The translations under genes were made by a program, and so were the position numbers. This document shows positions 61,241-64,000 of a stretch of DNA of 64,000 bases, piece by piece; the stretch's first letter is position 1, and every line of letters starts with the position of its first letter. The DNA lies in the NCBI GenBank assembly GCA_015179025.1, contig WHUX01000033.1, positions 310,001-374,000 of the forward strand, given 5' to 3'. Under the pieces are notes generated by a model. The model saw only the letters and a program-made list of their open reading frames with translations. It was not told the origin of the DNA and ran no database searches. Origin of the DNA: Terfezia claveryi (Eukaryota > Ascomycota > Pezizomycetes > Pezizales > Pezizaceae).

Positions 61241-61459
61241 CAACCAGAGTTTGACTCAACCCGGGTGGCAACCCAACATACGCAAATAATTAATAATAAT
61301 GATTGCGTATATTTGAACGTAAGATAATTGCGATTGTATGACTCTTGCGTTCAGCTGAAAAGTGGTGGCTTCAGTGATATCGGTTGTTTTGGTTGATAGC
61401 ATTGGTAGTTACCGGAGCTGGGTAGCGGGTGTGCCAGATGTGCATTCCAACACTCTCTC

Positions 61460-62800
61460 TCAGACGGTACAGCCAAGTTGTTTAGTAAACTTGGTGTGTT
61501 TTTGAGTGTCCAAAGGCTTGGTGAATACATCAGCTAGGTTTTGAGTAGTTTCTATATATTCAATAGAAAACTTGTTATTTAGGAGACATTCCCAGACATA
61601 GTGGTAGTGAATATCAATGTATTTTGAATGCTGTGAAATGATAGTATGGTGGAAAAGGTCTATGGTAGCGGTATTGTCACACTTCAAGGTAACTGGTACC
61701 TTGATATTGAGTTCCTTCATTCTAATGATATACCAGCTGGCCTGTCTGGCGGTTGTAGACAGAGCCATGTATTCCACTTCTGTTGTAGAGGTTGAGACAG
61801 AATGCTGCTTGTTAGATTACCAGGAAATAAGACAGGAACCTAATAGGAAACAATAGCCTTGCCATAAGTACCGAGTATCCTAACAATTACTATAACTGGC
61901 ATCAGAAAAACCATTGAGAGACAAAGGACTAGAAATGCACGAATAAGAGAGACCAAGAGAATGAGTTCCAGAAAGATAACGAAATACCCATTTAATAGCT
62001 TAATGATGAGTTGCCAAAGGATGTGAACAAAACTGAGAGAGGACAGAAACAGCATGAGCAAGATCAGGGCGAGTATAGGTAACTAAATATACATCAGGAA
62101 AGAAAATAGTTTGTCTCTAGTGTCTCTAGAGACAGTAATGCCACTGGAGACAAGGTGTGTCTCCATGATTGACAGAATGTCTTCCAGTGTCTCCAGGAGA
62201 CACTGGGAGACACTGGGAGACTCATAAGAGACACTCAGGAGACACTTAGGAGATACAAAAAACACAAAAGACACAAGAGACAACCCTGTCTCCTAGAGAC
62301 ACCACCTGGTATCCCAATGCCACTTTTTTCTTGCTGATGTATGAGAGACCCAAGTTGTTGTTAATAGAGAATGGTATCAACAGCAGGTTCATCAAGTAAT
62401 GCTTTGAAGAGTTTAATATGAGGATCCAGTAGTGTTTTAACTAGATTAAGATTCTGCATATTAAAGCATTCAAGTAGTTGGTTAATGTATAGCTACTATT
62501 TAAGCATGATGTCTTTTGAAGATTGCTGAACTTCAAATCCAAGTAACCAGTAAAGGGGACCTTTAACCATTATAGTAAACTGAGCTTTGAGTCTAGTTAC
62601 TAGAGTGTCAAGGTCTTGTCTAACTCCAACAATAGTTAAATCGTCAATATATACTATAATAATAGTCTTCTGACCATTATAAAAATATATAAAAATGTAT
62701 GGATCAAAGTGTAGTGCATAGATGATAGTTTTTTATACTATTTGAGTGGTGCTTGCTTCAACCTATAGAAGGCTTTCTTGAGAAGAAGAATCTTACCATC
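61460..62800 (-). pseudogene. Ty1/copia RT and RNase H remnant
   Basis: RNase H end: MEYMALSTTARQASWYIIRM, VTLKCDNTATIDLFH, SKYIDIHYHYVWE and NLADVFTKPLDTQKHTKF (61777-61460), typical copia sequence. Upstream, frames shift, but YVDDLTIVG-like sequence (about 62660-62630), GPLYWLLGFEVQQSS and LLKKAFYRLKQAPLK (62790-62738) identify the RT. Stops and shifts are many. A 171-bp hAT-like insertion splits it at 62145-62315. LTRs were not found. Confidence 0.75.
62137..62323. mobile_element. 171-bp hAT-like miniature element with 8-bp target duplication
   Basis: AATGCCAC at 62137-62144 and 62316-62323. The ends, TGGAGACAAGGTGTGTCTC and (inverted) GGGATACCAGGTGGTGTCTC, are imperfect inverted repeats. 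The interior is built of GAGACACT/AGTGTCTC words. An 8-bp duplication is the hAT hallmark. Confidence 0.7.
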
Positions 62801-62849
62801 AAGACCAATACTTGAGGGGGTACTATCTAGATTTCTTCTTCCAACATCA

Positions 62850-63140
62850 GCAAAAATTTTCTTACGTTGCAGCGCGCCCGCAAGCATTACAACGGCAATT
62901 TGTCTTTTTGACGTTGTCTGCTTTGCCAATGCTCTGCACTGCAGTTCCTCCTTATGTACGTTACCAACTACATTGCGTGCACATTCTCATTTTTCTTTAT
63001 AAGTTGGCTCAACGTCGTTCCCAATGCCATATTTTCTTCCAATTTGTTCCTAACGAGCTCTCTCTACACATCATGTCCATTGTCTATATCTTAAGTATTC
63101 CTGACCCTTTAGCTAAACACTACTAATACTTTCTCTACCA
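62850..63140. other. No supported gene
   Basis: Overlapping open frames on the plus strand have Cys/Phe/Leu-rich sequence without known motifs; probably transposon-derived. Confidence 0.35.
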
Positions 63141-63149
63141 GAACTACAA

Positions 63150-63262
63150 TTCTATCGGACAACTACAATCCTATCGGACCACTACAATCCAGTCTATTAC
63201 CGACCGAATCCAGTCTATTACTGACCGAATCCAGTCTATTACCGACAGGATCCAGTCTATTT
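63150..63262. repeat. 21-bp tandem repeat
   Basis: ATCCAGTCTATTACCGACCG units start near 63187, 63208, 63229 and 63250; upstream, CTACAATCCTATCGGACAA units of 18 bp precede them. Confidence 0.8.
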
Positions 63263-63429
63263 ACAGACACAAAGTCAATGTTCATGTTTACCATATGCAG
63301 CTATTTCCTCCACCGTACTAGGTGGTGCCAATACCTGGAGGAGCTCAAACCCGACGCCACAGGGATAATTGCAACACCAGCTATTAGCTGATTGTTAGTG
63401 CAGTGTCAATGACAACAGTTAGGAGGGGG

Positions 63430-63545
63430 TATTGTGCCTTCAGATGGTTACAGGTAATGAGCTTGCAATTACAACATGAGGAGGAACTAGTCTGCCTTCT
63501 GAAGGTCACAAGTAATAGGCTCGCAATCATAATGTTGAGTTGGGT
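63430..63545. repeat. Tandem duplication of about 60 bp
   Basis: GCCTTCAGATGGTTACAGGT and the following bases to ACAACATGAG recur, diverged, from GCCTTCTGAAGGTCACAAGT to ATAATGTTGAG (about 63497). Confidence 0.65.
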
Positions 63546-63717
63546 GAAAGAGTGTTAGAAGCGGATGTGTGAAGAGGAAGACGTTGGGAATGGGGCACAC
63601 AACGCCCGATTGCATATTGTGAGAGTGCGAGACGAGATTGAATTGTAAGTATCAGCGTTGTAGGAAGTGCGTTATATGAGAGAGATCTTGTTGTAACGCG
63701 GAGTTTTGCAAATTGGC

Positions 63718-63742
63718 GTTGTGTGCACGCCGTGCACACAAC
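63718..63742. repeat. Perfect 25-bp palindrome
   Basis: GTTGTGTGCACG, C, CGTGCACACAAC: 12-bp arms around a single base. It could be a protein-binding site or the tip of a foldback structure. Confidence 0.8.
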
Positions 63743-64000
63743 GCAAGCTAAAATCTTTCTGATGTACCTTATTCTGCTCTACAAGAGAAGACACCTTATG
63801 CGGCTATATATAATAAATGACCTTCTATAGAACACCTTCAACCATTCTATACTAAGTGCTATGTTACGATCCCTGAACCACAGTAGGGTTTTGGATCTAA
63901 ACTAGAGCCACGAGCACTTGAAGGTCACTTAATCAGATTTATTGGTAAATCTTTAGTTTGAGTTTTTATTCTATCTAAGAGAAGAGTTGATACAGCTCGT

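Noticed and set aside
61460..63760. LTR pair for the copia remnant
   Set aside because: No direct repeats of LTR size were found in the last 3 kb; the element probably continues beyond the window or has lost its LTRs.

Overview
The window looks like a gene-poor, transposon-rich piece of a filamentous ascomycete genome (Pezizomycotina; Pezizales is only a guess). The reasons are short introns with GT(R)NGT donors and CTAAC/CTGAC branch sites, a fungal kelch/membrane protein, a Crinkler-type NTPase-nuclease, a Tad-like LINE, Ty3/gypsy and Ty1/copia remnants, and Tc1/mariner, pogo/Fot1-like and hAT-like elements. Most dead elements carry stops that can be explained by single C-to-T or G-to-A changes, as repeat-induced point mutation would give. 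No tRNA, rRNA or CRISPR array was found.

Layout. 1-7.5 kb: tandem repeats, a 4-exon-like kelch receptor-type gene (minus) and a decayed membrane-protein gene. 7.5-17 kb: a multi-exon gene of possible transposon origin, a pogo-type miniature element, hAT-like and Tc1/mariner elements, one of which (13.87-17.01 kb) carries a large minisatellite. 17.2-19.3 kb: an apparently intact 3-exon Crinkler-like gene. 19.8-21.6 kb: Fot1-like and hAT-like elements. 22.2-23.9 kb: an intact 3-exon polytopic membrane protein gene. 24-30 kb: inverted duplications and a second pogo-type element. 30.5-32.9 kb: an intact 801-codon orphan gene between gypsy pieces. 33-48 kb: gypsy and short retroposed repeats, two members of an acidic 'DDLP' protein family, a PIN-domain fragment, a truncated LINE copy and a Fot1-like deletion derivative. 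48.6-50.9 kb: RecQ-like helicase pieces and a hypothetical ORF. 50.95-57.97 kb: a full-length 7,028-bp LINE with a perfect 13-bp target duplication. 58-64 kb: another LINE fragment, a third pogo-type element and a Ty1/copia remnant with a hAT-like miniature insertion.

The most unusual signal is a dispersed set of extremely short insertions (9 to 32 bp). All share one end, read here as the 3' end CCAACCAGACTA, are cut off at varying points on the other side, and are flanked by direct duplications of 8-12 bp. At least thirteen copies have visible duplications. One sits in a short-retroposon copy for which the empty site exists elsewhere in the window; one duplicates the TATA box of the membrane protein gene; and the full-length LINE has landed inside another. 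A second dispersed family (SINE-like, up to 416 bp, A-rich tail, two hairpins, 11-13 bp target duplications) has about fifteen copies. The exon joins, frames and duplications given here were worked out by hand from the sequence; protein families are assigned from remembered motifs, not from searches.
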